A DNA stretch of 64,000 bases from Alcanivorax hongdengensis A-11-3 (GCF_000300995.1 NZ_AMRJ01000012.1:42680-106679); one strand, 5' to 3'. Numbered from the stretch's first letter, positions 1 through 9,586 are shown. Numbers and translations are program-made. The notes: generated by a model not told the origin, from the letters alone.

Positions 1-199
1 AGATGGCGTCCTCAATGAAGTTGATCAGCCCTTCGAACATTTTCGCCTTGCTGGGGAAGTGGCGATAGAGCGCCGCTTCCGAGACCCCCACTTCCCGGGC
101 CAGGCCGGCGGTGGTGATGCGCCCGCCGGGCTCAGCCTCCAGCATGTGGGCCAGCGCTTGCAGAATCTGCTCCTTGCGCGAGGGTTTGTTGTCGGTCAT
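1..199 (-). CDS. slmA: Nucleoid occlusion factor SlmA (TetR family), 5' part only
   Basis: The first 66 codons of a TetR-type DNA-binding protein; the rest lies beyond the left edge. The visible part holds the helix-turn-helix, with [15 protein letters not shown] as recognition helix and flank, followed by [15 protein letters not shown], which is characteristic of SlmA. SlmA binds specific chromosomal sites and blocks FtsZ ring assembly over the nucleoid. The ATG at 197-199 starts [11 protein letters not shown]. It lies 50 bp downstream of argB in the same direction, as in Pseudomonas, so it is probably the last gene of the coaBC-dut-algC-argB-slmA run. Confidence 0.88.
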   Translation of the reverse strand, partial: MTDNKPSRKEQILQALAHMLEAEPGGRITTAGLAREVGVSEAALYRHFPSKAKMFEGLINFIEDAI

Positions 200-249
200 G
201 CCTTGTCGTTCCCGTAGCCAATGGTGGGCACCCTGTGGGTGCCCTGTTT

Positions 250-1155
<906 letters not shown>

Positions 1156-1165
1156 TCAGTCTCCG

Positions 1166-3568
1166 CTAGAAAGGTAGTTTCAGGCTGTCATCCACAGCCA
1201 GAAGGTGATTGTGGAACTGGGTCTGCACCCGTTGCAGGGCCTCTTCGTCGCGCCCTTCGAAGCGGGCCACCAGTACCGGGGTGGTGTTGGAGGCGCGTAC
1301 CAGCCCCCAGCCGTCCGGGAAATCCACCCGCAGGCCGTCGATGGTGGTGGCACGGCCACCGCTGAACTGTTCCGCCCGTTTGCTGAGTGCGTCCACCAGG
1401 TCGAACTTGGTTTCGTCACTCACCGGGATCTGGATTTCCGGCGTGGTCAGGCCGGTCTGCAGGGCGGCGAACACCTGGTCGGCATCATCGTCCTGCAGTG
1501 ACAGGATTTCCAGCAGGCGGGCGCCGGCATAAATGCCATCATCAAAGCCGAACCAGCGGTCGGCAAAGAAGATATGGCCGCTCATTTCGCCGGCCAGGGG
1601 CGCACCGCTCTCCTTCATCTTGGCCTTGATCAGTGAATGACCGGTCTTGTACATCAGGGGGCGGCCGCCGCATTTGCGAATCAGTGACGGCAGGGCGCGG
1701 CTGCATTTCACATCAAACAGGATATCGGCGCCCGGCGTGCGGCCCAGCAGATCACGGGCAAACAGCATCATCAGCCGGTCCGGCCAGATGATTTCCCCCT
1801 GCGGGGTCACCACGGCCACCCGGTCGCCGTCGCCGTCGAAGGCCAGGCCCAGATCCAGCTTTTCCTGCTGTACGGTGCGGATCAGCTCGGCCAGGTTCTC
1901 CGGCTTGCTGGGGTCGGGATGATGGTTGGGGAAGTTGCCATCCACTTCACTGTAAAGCGGTGTGACTTCGCAGCCCAGCTCGGCAAAGATGCGCGGGCCC
2001 AGGTTGCCGGTAATGCCGTTGCCGCAGTCCACGGCAATCTTGAGGGGGCGTGCCAGCACGATGTCATTGATGATATCGCCCACATAACGGTCGCTGATAT
2101 CCCGCTCTTCTTCCTTGCCCTGGCCGCTGCTGAATTGTTTGTCCTTGATGCGCTGGTGCAAGGCAAGAATACGGTCGCCATGCAGGGTGTCATCACTGAT
2201 GACGATCTTGAGGCCGTTGTCCCGGGCCGGGTTGTGGCTGCCGGTAACGCAAATACCGGTCTGGCTTTCCAGTACCTTGGTCGCGTAGTAGAGCACCGGC
2301 GTGGGGACGTCGCCGATATTGATCACATCACGGCCGGATTCCAGCAGCCCCTTGACCAGAGAACGGCTCAGTTCCGGGCTGGAAAGGCGGCCGTCGCGGG
2401 CCACGATGACGCTCTGCTGACCGGCCTCCCCGGCTTCTGTGCCGATGGCGCGGCCCAGCAGGTAGGCGGTATGGGCGGTGAAGGTGTCACCGGCCACGCC
2501 ACGAATATCGTAGGCGCGGAAAATGCCTTCCGGAATGGCTTCCTCCGGGCTTTCATCCACCAGCAACAGGCCGTCGTCCTGATCATCCACCACCATGGCT
2601 TCCTCGGTGCGGGTATTGACCGGGGGGCGTTTGACGGCACCGCCGCCGTGGCTGCGCAGCTGGCCGGCCAGCTTGGCCTGGGCCTGGGTCACCTGACCAA
2701 AGACCGGGAAGTGCAGGCGGTTACGTGCGGTCACATCGGCACGCTTGCTCAGCTCCTTGCAGTAGTTGATCAGCTCGGCGGCATCCTGACGCAGCACGCG
2801 GCCCAGACGCAGACCCATGACATAGGTGGTGATCAGAATGATCAGCACGCCGGCGCCGATGGCGCCAGCCACGATCAGGATGTCACTGCCCGGGGTGCTG
2901 CGGGTAATCTGTACGCTCAGGCCGTCGGCGGACGCGCTGGCCCGGCTGTTGCCACCATGGGCCTGGCCAAGCTGGTAAATGCGATTGCCGCCGTCACTGA
3001 CGGTCATGGCGCTGCCGGTGGGCAGGTTGTGCGTCAGTTGCGCTTTCAGGGGCGCCAGTGACTGGCTGAACAGGATGCTACCCTGGCCGTTGGCGGTGGG
3101 GCGGGCCATCAGCAGACTGGGGTTCTTGCCGGCACTGATGACAGCTTTGGGGGTCTTGCCCAGACGGCTGTCGTTGAGCAGCTCCTGGGCCAGGTAGCTG
3201 TACTGGCTGATGGCCTGGTCATTGTTGGGCACCACATCCACGGTGGCACCGGGCAACCACTGGTCGCGGTAGCGCTTCAGGGTATCGGTGTCATCGGTGA
3301 GGGCGTGGTTGAGATCCGGGCGATTGGCCAGTAGTGCCAGTTGTTGCCGGCTGCGCTCCAGCCAGTCATTGATGGTGGCCAGCTGGCTGTCCGCCAGCTG
3401 ACGCGCCAGGGCCTGCTGTTGCTGGCTGGCACTGATCTGGCTCTGGTACCAGTACAGGCCACCGCTGCTCAGCAGCACCGCCACGATGGCCGCGGCCATC
3501 ATCGGCAGCAGCAACTTGAGGGCGCTGTCGTCCTTGTTACTGGCCGGTTTGTTGTTGTTTTTACCCAT
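1166..3568 (-). CDS. algC: Phosphomannomutase/phosphoglucomutase with N-terminal membrane domain
   Basis: An 800-residue protein made of two parts. The N-terminal about 340 residues have a membrane segment near 17-40, a periplasm-like stretch and a second membrane segment near 228-255. The C-terminal about 460 residues are a classic alpha-D-phosphohexomutase with the phosphoserine loop TGSHNPARDNG, the metal loop DGDGDR and the sugar-binding GEMSGH. It interconverts the 1- and 6-phosphates of mannose and glucose for LPS and exopolysaccharide precursors. I chose the ATG at 3566-3568 because GGGAGGGG precedes it by a few bases; an upstream in-frame start at 3661 would overlap dut. The long form with a membrane domain also occurs in pseudomonads. 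Confidence 0.93.
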   Translation of the reverse strand: MGKNNNKPASNKDDSALKLLLPMMAAAIVAVLLSSGGLYWYQSQISASQQQQALARQLADSQLATINDWLERSRQQLALLANRPDLNHALTDDTDTLKRYRDQWLPGATVDVVPNNDQAISQYSYLAQELLNDSRLGKTPKAVISAGKNPSLLMARPTANGQGSILFSQSLAPLKAQLTHNLPTGSAMTVSDGGNRIYQLGQAHGGNSRASASADGLSVQITRSTPGSDILIVAGAIGAGVLIILITTYVMGLRLGRVLRQDAAELINYCKELSKRADVTARNRLHFPVFGQVTQAQAKLAGQLRSHGGGAVKRPPVNTRTEEAMVVDDQDDGLLLVDESPEEAIPEGIFRAYDIRGVAGDTFTAHTAYLLGRAIGTEAGEAGQQSVIVARDGRLSSPELSRSLVKGLLESGRDVINIGDVPTPVLYYATKVLESQTGICVTGSHNPARDNGLKIVISDDTLHGDRILALHQRIKDKQFSSGQGKEEERDISDRYVGDIINDIVLARPLKIAVDCGNGITGNLGPRIFAELGCEVTPLYSEVDGNFPNHHPDPSKPENLAELIRTVQQEKLDLGLAFDGDGDRVAVVTPQGEIIWPDRLMMLFARDLLGRTPGADILFDVKCSRALPSLIRKCGGRPLMYKTGHSLIKAKMKESGAPLAGEMSGHIFFADRWFGFDDGIYAGARLLEILSLQDDDADQVFAALQTGLTTPEIQIPVSDETKFDLVDALSKRAEQFSGGRATTIDGLRVDFPDGWGLVRASNTTPVLVARFEGRDEEALQRVQTQFHNHLLAVDDSLKLPF

Positions 3569-3608
3569 GTTTCCCCTCCCAGTGCCGGCAGGATTTCCCT
3601 GCCTGGCG

Positions 3609-4061
3609 TCAGTGTCTGCCGCTGTGACCAAAGCCCCCGTCACCGCGTTCTGAACTGTCAAAACGGTCTACCTGCTCCAGCTGCACCTGCATGACCGGCA
3701 CGATGACCAGCTGGGCAATGCGTTCCCCGGGTTCAATAGTGAACGCTTGCTGACCTCGATTCCAGCAGGAGACCATCAATTCGCCCTGATAATCCGAGTC
3801 AATCAACCCCACCAGGTTGCCCAGTACGATGCCATGTTTGTGGCCCAGGCCGGAGCGCGGCAGGATCATGCCGGCATACCCCGGGTCGCTGATGTGAATG
3901 GCCATGCCGGTGGGCAGCAGTTCGGTCTGACCTGGCGCCAGCGTCAGCGGCGCCTTGACCATGGCGCGCAGATCCAGCCCGGCGGAGCCGTCGGTGGCGT
4001 AGTGGGGCAGTGCAATGCTGTCGCCCAGGCGGGTATCCAGTACCCGGTATTGCAGTTTCAT
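3609..4061 (-). CDS. dut: dUTP diphosphatase (dUTPase)
   Basis: A 150-residue trimeric dUTPase of normal length. It hydrolyses dUTP to dUMP, which keeps uracil out of DNA and feeds thymidylate synthesis. The conserved motifs follow in order: [13 protein letters not shown], the [10 protein letters not shown] motif with the structural Ser/Gly, [10 protein letters not shown] with the catalytic Asp and the uracil pocket, ERIAQLVI, and the glycine-rich [11 protein letters not shown] tail that closes over the active site. It sits between coaBC and algC on the same strand, the usual coaBC-dut arrangement. Confidence 0.96.
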   Translation of the reverse strand: MKLQYRVLDTRLGDSIALPHYATDGSAGLDLRAMVKAPLTLAPGQTELLPTGMAIHISDPGYAGMILPRSGLGHKHGIVLGNLVGLIDSDYQGELMVSCWNRGQQAFTIEPGERIAQLVIVPVMQVQLEQVDRFDSSERGDGGFGHSGRH

Positions 4062-4081
4062 GTGGTTTCCCTGTGTGTCTA

Positions 4082-4106
4082 TGCGGTGCGGTGCGGTGCG
4101 GTGCGG
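4082..4106. repeat. Tandem pentanucleotide repeat (TGCGG)x5
   Basis: Five exact copies of TGCGG stand head to tail, followed by a sixth degenerate unit (TTCGG) and a GGGCCC/CCGGGCC-rich stretch. The array lies between the coaBC stop codon and the dut start codon, in the untranslated leader of dut. Such short tandem repeats expand and contract by slippage. Confidence 0.85.
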
Positions 4107-4127
4107 TTCGGGCCCCGGGCCGGGGCC

Positions 4128-5327
4128 TCAATCCTTGTAACGGATGGCGATCAGCTCAATCAGCTGTTTGGCAATCTGGGTCTTGGAGGCCAGTGGCAGT
4201 ACCTTGTGGCCGCCCGGCCAGATCACGGTCAGTGCATTGTTGTCACTGTTGAACCCCACATTGGTGCCCGACACGTCGTTGGTGGCGATCATGTCCAGCT
4301 TCTTGTTGACCAGCTTGCCCTGGGCATAGGCCATCACATCCTGGGTTTCGGCGGCGAAGCCCACGGTGAAGGGCCGTTTGGTGTGCTCGGCCACGGCGGC
4401 CACGATATCCGGGTTCTTGACCAGCGTCAGGTGAATTTCCTCGGTGGATTTCTTGATCTTGTGATCGGCGGTCACGGTGGGGCGATAGTCGGCCACGGCG
4501 GCGGTGGCGATGAATACATCACAGCCGCCCTCCACGGCGGTCAGGCTGGCTTCATACATATCCTGGGCGCGGACCACGTCGATGCGGTTCACCCGTGCGG
4601 GGGTTGGCAGGTTGACCGGCCCGGCGATCAGGGTGACCTTGGCGCCGGCATCGGCGGCGGCTTCCGCCAGGGCAAAGCCCATCTTGCCGGAGCTCTTGTT
4701 GGTGATATAGCGCACCGGGTCGATGGACTCACGGGTAGGGCCGGCGGTGATCACCACATGCTTGCCGGTGAGCAGGTCGTAATCGAACACGTCGGCGGCC
4801 ATCTGGATGATTTCCTGGGGCTCCAGCATTCGGCCTTCACCGGTCTCGCCGCAGGCCTGGCTGCCGCTGCCCGGGCCGAAAATATGAATGCCCTTTTCCT
4901 GCAGGATCAGCTGGTTCTTCTGGGTGCCGCTGTCAGCCCACATCTGCTGGTTCATGGCCGGGGCCACGGCGATCGGGGCGCCGGTGGCCAGGCACAGGGT
5001 GGTAAGCAGATCGTTGCCATGGCCGTGGGCCATGCGAGCCAGGAAGTTGGCCGAAGCCGGTGCGATCAATACCAGATCCGCCCAGCGGGCCAGCTCGATG
5101 TGCCCCATGGCGGCTTCCGCCCTGGGGTCGAGCAGGTCGGTGTGAACCGGGTGGCCGGACAGGGCCTGCATGGTCAGCGGGGTGATGAACTCCTGGGCGC
5201 CCTGGGTCATGACAACCCGAACCTGGGCGCCGGTGTCCTGGAGGCGGCGGACCAGGTCGGCGGCCTTGTAGGCGGCAATGCCGCCGGTCACACCAAGAAG
5301 GATGCGTTTGTTCATCAGACGCTGCAT
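4128..5327 (-). CDS. coaBC: Bifunctional phosphopantothenoylcysteine decarboxylase / phosphopantothenate-cysteine ligase
   Basis: A 399-residue bifunctional enzyme of coenzyme A synthesis. The N-terminal CoaC half is a flavoprotein decarboxylase ([18 protein letters not shown], then the PAMNQQMW segment with its active-site Asn). The C-terminal CoaB half, from about residue 190, begins at [20 protein letters not shown] and joins cysteine to phosphopantothenate using CTP. I place the start at the ATG at 5325-5327, preceded by AGGA; a second in-frame ATG four codons on is possible. It is the promoter-proximal gene of the leftward run and diverges from radC. Confidence 0.95.
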   Translation of the reverse strand: MQRLMNKRILLGVTGGIAAYKAADLVRRLQDTGAQVRVVMTQGAQEFITPLTMQALSGHPVHTDLLDPRAEAAMGHIELARWADLVLIAPASANFLARMAHGHGNDLLTTLCLATGAPIAVAPAMNQQMWADSGTQKNQLILQEKGIHIFGPGSGSQACGETGEGRMLEPQEIIQMAADVFDYDLLTGKHVVITAGPTRESIDPVRYITNKSSGKMGFALAEAAADAGAKVTLIAGPVNLPTPARVNRIDVVRAQDMYEASLTAVEGGCDVFIATAAVADYRPTVTADHKIKKSTEEIHLTLVKNPDIVAAVAEHTKRPFTVGFAAETQDVMAYAQGKLVNKKLDMIATNDVSGTNVGFNSDNNALTVIWPGGHKVLPLASKTQIAKQLIELIAIRYKD

Positions 5328-5503
5328 GGGCAAATCCTGCGGTGGCCTGGCCGGTCGCGCGGCACAGGGGGTGGTCTCTTACACGGGCCATGGCAAAACG
5401 CTGCTGCCGAAGGCCGTCCAATCCTGCTATTTGTTGGGCTGCATAGCGTAGCACAAGGTGCGCCGCTGCGAAGCGCACCAACATGACAGGGGAGCAAGCA
5501 TCG

Positions 5504-6178
5504 ATGGCAATTACCGACTGGCCGAGTGGGGAGCGCCCGCGGGAGAAATTGTTGCAGCGGGGCGCCGCGTCACTGAGCGATGCGGAATTGCTGGCCATTT
5601 TTCTGCGTACCGGCATGCAGGGTGGCACTGCGGTGGATCTGGCCCGGCAACTGTTGCAGCAGGCAGGCGGGCTGCGGGCGCTGCTGGATTTGCGGGCAGC
5701 GCGCATGGCCCGGTTGCCGGGCATGGGGGCCGCCCGGCGGGCCCAGTTGCTGGCGGCACTGGAGGTGGGGCGGCGCTATCTGGCCGAACCCCTTGAGCGG
5801 GGCCTGCCGCTGGATAACCCGGAAAAGGCCGGCCAGCTGCTGACCGCCCGGCTGCGCGGGCTGCCCTACGAGGTGTTCGCCTGCCTGTTCCTGGACAACA
5901 AGCATCGTTTAATCGTGTTCGAGCAATTGTTTCAGGGCACCATCGATGCGGCGGCGGTTTACCCCCGGGAGGTGGTGCGCCGGGCCATGGAGCACAATGC
6001 CGCCGCCGTGATCCTGGCCCACAACCATCCCTCCGGCGTTGCCGAACCCAGCCAGTCGGACCACGCCATCACCCGCCGGCTGGTGGAGGCCCTGGGCCTG
6101 GTGGATATTCGCGTGCTCGACCACCTGGTGATCGGGGATGGCGGCTGGGTGTCGCTGGCTTCGCGCGGGGCCCTGTAG
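5504..6178 (+). CDS. radC: RadC family protein (JAB/MPN metalloprotease-like)
   Basis: A 224-residue protein, the usual RadC length. An N-terminal helix-hairpin-helix region ([21 protein letters not shown]) is followed by a JAB/MPN domain with the zinc motif HNHPSG and the downstream S-x2-D (SQSD). The biological role is unsettled; the old link to DNA repair in E. coli was traced to another gene. The ATG at 5504 is preceded by AGGGGAG at good spacing. It diverges from coaBC, the conserved neighbour pair of many gammaproteobacteria. Confidence 0.93.
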   Translation: MAITDWPSGERPREKLLQRGAASLSDAELLAIFLRTGMQGGTAVDLARQLLQQAGGLRALLDLRAARMARLPGMGAARRAQLLAALEVGRRYLAEPLERGLPLDNPEKAGQLLTARLRGLPYEVFACLFLDNKHRLIVFEQLFQGTIDAAAVYPREVVRRAMEHNAAAVILAHNHPSGVAEPSQSDHAITRRLVEALGLVDIRVLDHLVIGDGGWVSLASRGAL

Positions 6179-6193
6179 TTGGTCGCCAGGAGC

Positions 6194-6280
6194 GGCGGAG
6201 ATTGGCTTGCGCCAATTTCCGCCCTACGACGTTGGACCATGTGGATGTAGGGCGGAAATCGGCAAATGCCGATCTCCGCC
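6194..6280. repeat. REP pair (REPIN) upstream of RAYT gene
   Basis: Two imperfect hairpins stand in inverted orientation: one at 6194-6226 that ends TTTCCGCCCTAC, and one at 6247-6280 that begins GTAGGGCGGAAATC. Each folds on itself (GGCGGAGATTGG/CCAATTTCCGCC type), and together they make a symmetric element about 87 bp long. The same core flanks the other side of the adjacent transposase gene, which is the standard arrangement of a REP-associated tyrosine transposase and its substrates. Confidence 0.85.
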
Positions 6281-6307
6281 GAGCAGCCCACCGCAAAGGA
6301 GGCAAGG

Positions 6308-6784
6308 ATGCCAAATTACCGTAGAAACTATGTACCTGGCGGCTCGTATTTTTTTACCGTGAACCTGAATGATCGGCGCCAGGACTTGCTCACCCGGCAT
6401 TGGCCGCTATTGCGACGGGCCATACAGGCCGTGCAAGGCTGCCACCCCTTCCGCCTTGATGCACTGGTCGTGCTGCCGGATCATCTCCACACAGTCTGGA
6501 CATTGCCAGAGGGGGATGCGGATTTCTCCAGTCGCTGGCGAGCGGTCAAGAGCCGTTTCAGCAAGGCCTTGGCGGGTGATAGGCCGATCTGGCAACCCCG
6601 TTTCTGGGAGCACACACTAAAGGACGAGGGCAGCTATCGGCGGCATCTGGATTATGTACACCGGAATCCTGTAAAGCATGGGTGGGTGAGACGGGTACGG
6701 GACTGGCCCTATTCCACCTTTCACCGGTATGTGGAGAAAGGCGTGTATTCGTTGGATTGGATGGGGGGTGCAGGCCAGGGTTGA
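6308..6784 (+). CDS. REP-associated tyrosine transposase (RAYT, Y1/HUH family)
   Basis: A 158-residue single-domain HUH nuclease of the IS200-like/TnpA-REP family. The metal motif is visible in LPDHLHTVW. The catalytic tyrosine and the family signature are in YRRHLDYVHRNPVKHG. RAYTs nick and rejoin REP hairpins and are thought to have spread them through the genome; they are usually single-copy, domesticated genes. AAAGGAGG stands just before the ATG at 6308. The gene is bracketed by REP pairs that match each other, and its stop codon touches the downstream REP. Confidence 0.9.
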   Translation: MPNYRRNYVPGGSYFFTVNLNDRRQDLLTRHWPLLRRAIQAVQGCHPFRLDALVVLPDHLHTVWTLPEGDADFSSRWRAVKSRFSKALAGDRPIWQPRFWEHTLKDEGSYRRHLDYVHRNPVKHGWVRRVRDWPYSTFHRYVEKGVYSLDWMGGAGQG

Positions 6785-6785
6785 T

Positions 6786-6861
6786 GGCGGAGATCGGCAT
6801 TCGCCGATTTCCGCCCTACGGTGCCGTCGTAGGGCGGAGATGCCTGAAAGGGCATCTCCGA
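6786..6861. repeat. REP pair (REPIN) downstream of RAYT gene
   Basis: Hairpin 6786-6819 (GGCGGAGATCGGCATTCGCC type, ending in CCGCCCTAC) is followed at 6829-6861 by the inverted unit starting GTAGGGCGGAGAT. The core matches the pair at 6194-6280, so the RAYT gene is symmetrically bracketed. The second unit has a diverged loop (CCTGAAAGGG). Confidence 0.85.
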
Positions 6862-6919
6862 CGGGGTGGCGGTAAGTCCCTGAATAGAGGCTGATCCGGT
6901 CAAATATCCAAGAATTCGC

Positions 6920-6948
6920 TTGAAACTTGACCGCCGTGTTGGTATAAA
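6920..6948 (+). promoter_or_regulatory. Sigma-70-type promoter of rpmB-rpmG
   Basis: TTGAAA at 6920-6925 and TATAAA at 6943-6948 are separated by exactly 17 bp, and lie about 55 bp before the rpmB start codon. This is a near-consensus promoter, as expected for ribosomal protein genes. Confidence 0.7.
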
Positions 6949-7004
6949 ACGCGCCTTTTCCGGGGCTCCAGGTCCCCGTGCAAGACGATTTTCGGAGCAA
7001 GACA

Positions 7005-7241
7005 ATGTCCAAAGTTTGCCAGGTTACCGGTAAGCGCCCTGTTACGGGCCACAATGTTTCCCACTCGAACATCAAGACCAAGCGTCGTTTCGAGCCGAAT
7101 CTGCACCACCACCGTTTCTGGGTTGAGTCCGAGAAGCGTTTCGTGCGTCTGCGTGTCAGCTCCAAGGGCATGCGTATTATCGACAAGAAAGGTATCGATG
7201 CCGTTCTGGCCGATATCCGTTCCCGCGGCGAGCGCGTTTAA
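7005..7241 (+). CDS. rpmB: 50S ribosomal protein L28 (bL28)
   Basis: A 78-residue protein starting [21 protein letters not shown], the classic L28 N-terminus, with the basic core that contacts 23S rRNA. It is full length for the family. GGAGC precedes the ATG at 7005. It is followed 22 bp downstream by rpmG, the conserved two-gene ribosomal protein operon, and a strong terminator closes the unit. Confidence 0.97.
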   Translation: MSKVCQVTGKRPVTGHNVSHSNIKTKRRFEPNLHHHRFWVESEKRFVRLRVSSKGMRIIDKKGIDAVLADIRSRGERV

Positions 7242-7263
7242 GGCGAACAGAAGGAGTTAACCC

Positions 7264-7431
7264 ATGGCCGGTCCGATTCGCGAAAAAATTCGTCTGGTGT
7301 CTTCCGCAGGCACTGGTCACTTCTACACCACCACCAAGAACAAGCGTCTCCATCCCGAAAAGATGGAAACCAAGAAGTACGATCCGGTCGTGCGCAAGCA
7401 CGTGGCCTACAAGGAAGCCAAGATCAAGTAA
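7264..7431 (+). CDS. rpmG: 50S ribosomal protein L33 (bL33)
   Basis: A 55-residue protein, [20 protein letters not shown] at the start and [19 protein letters not shown] at the end, matching L33 throughout. It lacks the zinc-binding CxxC pairs, so it is the C-minus form. AAGGAG stands about 11 bases before the ATG. It is co-transcribed with rpmB. Confidence 0.96.
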   Translation: MAGPIREKIRLVSSAGTGHFYTTTKNKRLHPEKMETKKYDPVVRKHVAYKEAKIK

Positions 7432-7464
7432 CAACGATCTTGCTCCTGCCTGGCAAAGGACAGA

Positions 7465-7493
7465 AAAGCCCGGGATATTCCCGGGCTTTTTTT
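7465..7493 (+). terminator. Rho-independent terminator of rpmB-rpmG
   Basis: The stem AAGCCCGGGA/TCCCGGGCTT has a three-base loop and is followed by a run of T. It lies 34 bp after the rpmG stop. Confidence 0.93.
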
Positions 7494-7750
7494 ATGTCTG
7501 TCCAAACGGCTTTGGATATCAAGGTGATATCAACTTTTTACAGTTATTGTCATTCGCGGCGACATGAAAAGTTCATAATCCAGGGATGACCAAGGCGCCT
7601 AAAAAAAGGTGCACAAAGTCACACTTTTTGCATTCCGTTTGTCGTCGATATGGGCTCGTATGGAGGTTGGGCGTTGCCTTGAATTGCGCGTGGGATGCTA
7701 CGGTTACACCGAGAGAACCTTAGTGCAACAAAACGAAACCAAGCGTTTGT

Positions 7751-7766
7751 TGTGATGGACATCACA
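7751..7766. promoter_or_regulatory. CRP/Vfr-type binding site
   Basis: TGTGA-N6-TCACA occurs here with no mismatch in either half-site, matching the CRP/Vfr consensus. It sits 77 bp upstream of the flp start codon. If the candidate promoter at 7750-7778 is real, the site covers its -35 element and binding would repress it; with a different transcription start it could activate. Confidence 0.65.
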
Positions 7767-7788
7767 GTTGCATAGGATTCTTGGAGAA

Positions 7789-7822
7789 GTTCATATTTGC
7801 GCATATGAACCTCCCTTTTTTA
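7789..7822 (+). terminator. Terminator-like hairpin in the flp leader
   Basis: GTTCATAT and ATATGAAC form an 8-bp stem with a 6-base loop. They are followed by CTCCC and a run of six T, about 20 bp before the flp ATG. It could act as an attenuator or as a 5' stabilising hairpin of the abundant pilin mRNA. Confidence 0.45.
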
Positions 7823-7842
7823 TGCGTGCACGGAGAGCACTT

Positions 7843-8070
7843 ATGGATACCCTGACCCAAATGACACAACTACTGTTTGCTCGTCTGTTTTCCCAGATAT
7901 CCACCCGGGCATCCCGCCAGAAAGGCGCCAGTGCACTGGAATACATTGTGCTGGCAGCGGTGATTGTGGCGGCGCTGATTCTGGTCGGTACTTTCCTGGC
8001 CGGTAACAGCGGCTTCAGCGGCTTCTTCAGCGACCTGTTCGGCAAGGCCAGCTCCGCGCTGAACCCGTAA
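7843..8070 (+). CDS. flp: Flp-type IVb pilin
   Basis: A 75-residue prepilin, the structural subunit of the Tad/Flp pilus. The processing site is KG|ASALEY: cleavage after Gly leaves Glu at +5 and Tyr at +6, the Flp signature. A hydrophobic helix follows (IVLAAVIVAALILVGTFLAG). The roughly 28-residue leader before the Gly is long but normal for Flp pilins. I chose the ATG at 7843 because GGAGAG precedes it; an earlier in-frame ATG at 7768 would put the leader hairpin inside the coding region. It is the first gene of the tad operon. Confidence 0.92.
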   Translation: MDTLTQMTQLLFARLFSQISTRASRQKGASALEYIVLAAVIVAALILVGTFLAGNSGFSGFFSDLFGKASSALNP

Positions 8071-8122
8071 GTCACAATATAAAAAGGGCCACGCAAATGT
8101 GGCCCGGCGGGAGAGTGGCGAC

Positions 8123-8575
8123 ATGAAACGGCATAGTAGGGGGGCGGTGGCGTTCGAATTTCTGTTCCTGTTCCCCTTCATCGTCGCCATCCTCTACGCG
8201 GCGGGCTACTACAGTATTGTCTTCTCCTGGCAATACCGGATGCAGAATCTGGTGGACCGGGCCGTTTCCGAAGCCCTGTATATGGATCGCGGCGATCTGG
8301 ATGCCAGTGAGCTGGCCACGACCATTCGTGATCGTGCCCAGCAACGTCTGGCTGCCCTGGTGCAGAATGGCTTGCCGGACAGTCTGAAGGACAAGGTAGG
8401 GGCGGACAGTGCCTGTACCGTGGATGCTTCGGCCATTGCCGTGGTCAGCTGTACACTCGCCATGAACAGCGCCACTATCGAAGGGCTGTTGCCCTCCGTG
8501 AGTTTCGGCATGCTGGGGGATTTCCCTCCGGCGCCGCCCAGTGGCATCAGTGCGTCGTCGCAGGCGGCGTTCTGA
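8123..8575 (+). CDS. TadE-like minor pseudopilin / pilus assembly protein
   Basis: A 150-residue protein with one N-terminal membrane helix right after a short basic start (GAVAFEFLFLFPFIVAILYA) and a small soluble domain. This is the layout of TadE/TadG pseudopilins, in which Phe-Glu-Phe replaces the usual Glu-Phe/Tyr after the cleavage Gly. GGGAGAG precedes the ATG at 8123; a GTG at 8099 is the alternative. It sits directly after flp, and membership of the tad operon supports the call. Two cysteines (CTVD and SCTL) may form a disulfide. Confidence 0.75.
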   Translation: MKRHSRGAVAFEFLFLFPFIVAILYAAGYYSIVFSWQYRMQNLVDRAVSEALYMDRGDLDASELATTIRDRAQQRLAALVQNGLPDSLKDKVGADSACTVDASAIAVVSCTLAMNSATIEGLLPSVSFGMLGDFPPAPPSGISASSQAAF

Positions 8576-8698
8576 CAGGTGAACAGACCAAGGTGCCGCG
8601 TTATTGGCACAGAGACAGACCGATTGTCGTAGTGTGATTAAGGCTGTCCGCTTTGTGAGTTGGCAGGGATAGCCTCACGATTATCACAAGGAGGGAAG

Positions 8699-9586
8699 AT
8701 GGGGGCTCGATGGCTTTATATGTTGCCGGCGCTGCTGCTCAGCGTGCTGGCAGTCATACTGGCCGTGATCGGTCTTTCCCGTGAGCCGGAACCGGCCAGG
8801 GGCAACAATAATGATGGCGTCGTCATGCAGGTGTCGGAAGGCAATGACACCAAGGCGCTTGAGCACACCTACTGGGTTGCCACCCATGATCTGGGTATCG
8901 GCACCCCCATCAAGAAAGACGATTTCCGCAAGGTTTCCGTTTCCGTTCCCCTGGCCCAGGCCGTACCGGAAGAGACTGCCGTAGAAGGGCAGCTACTGCG
9001 TCGCAATGTCCGGGAGGGGGAGATTCTTGCCAAGAGCCACCTGGAGGCCGGCAACCGTCTGGCCCAGGCGGTACCCGCCGGCTACCGGGCCTTTGCCATC
9101 GGCATTGATAACGTTACCGCCGTGGGCGGTTTGTTGCAGCCCGGTGACCTGGTCGATGTGCTGGCGGACTTCCGTAATGGCCAGGACAAGGAGCCCACTT
9201 CCATGGTGTTGCTGAGCAGCCTGGAAGTGCTGGCCGTGAATGGTCAGATTGAAGATGCCCCGGAGCAAAAGGGCGGTAACGACCAGCGCCGGGGGCGTAA
9301 CGCCACCGCAGTCCTGGCGGTGCCCCGTCAGGACCTGGTGCGCCTGCAGCTGGCCGATGCCAATGGCAGCCTGCGGCTGGCCATGGCCGGAGACGCCAAC
9401 CGGCCCAAAGTGGCCGATAACGCCGAGCCGATATCCAAGCAGGGCGATCCCAGCATGACCACCAAGCTCGATGCGCTGTTCCCGGAGAAAAAGAAACCCG
9501 TGGTTCACCATCGCGCGGCACCGAATCCCGGTAACAAGGTAGAAGTCTACGAAGGGGCCACCTCAAGGAGCACCTATGTTCACTGA
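8699..9586 (+). CDS. cpaB: Flp pilus assembly protein CpaB/RcpC
   Basis: A 295-residue protein with an N-terminal membrane anchor (residues 5-25) and a SAF domain from about residue 55 (YWVATHDLGIGTPIKKDDF), followed by the RcpC/CpaB C-terminal region with AVPAGYRAFAIGIDNVTAVGG. It is a periplasmic component that modulates the outer-membrane channel. AAGGAGG precedes the ATG at 8699. The last codons overlap the start of the secretin gene by 11 bp, so translation is coupled. Confidence 0.92.
   Translation: MGARWLYMLPALLLSVLAVILAVIGLSREPEPARGNNNDGVVMQVSEGNDTKALEHTYWVATHDLGIGTPIKKDDFRKVSVSVPLAQAVPEETAVEGQLLRRNVREGEILAKSHLEAGNRLAQAVPAGYRAFAIGIDNVTAVGGLLQPGDLVDVLADFRNGQDKEPTSMVLLSSLEVLAVNGQIEDAPEQKGGNDQRRGRNATAVLAVPRQDLVRLQLADANGSLRLAMAGDANRPKVADNAEPISKQGDPSMTTKLDALFPEKKKPVVHHRAAPNPGNKVEVYEGATSRSTYVH

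Larger units (their letters stand above)
7494..7842 (+). promoter_or_regulatory. Upstream control region of the tad operon
   Basis: About 350 bp without a gene. It contains a CRP-type palindrome (7751-7766), a candidate promoter overlapping it (TTGTGA at 7750-7755, 17 bp, TAGGAT at 7773-7778) and a terminator-like hairpin just before flp. The base composition is more AT-rich than the flanking genes, which suits a regulated promoter region. Confidence 0.6.

Noticed and set aside
3569..3661. An upstream in-frame start that would lengthen AlgC by 31 residues.
   Set aside because: It would overlap dut and has no Shine-Dalgarno, whereas the ATG at 3568 has a strong one.
4082..4106. A short tandem repeat that could be mistaken for a CRISPR array.
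   Set aside because: The unit is five bases with no spacers and there are no cas genes in the window.
3747..5486. A 579-codon open frame on the plus strand across dut and coaBC.
   Set aside because: It is the reverse complement of two well-conserved enzymes and lacks any family motif or ribosome site.
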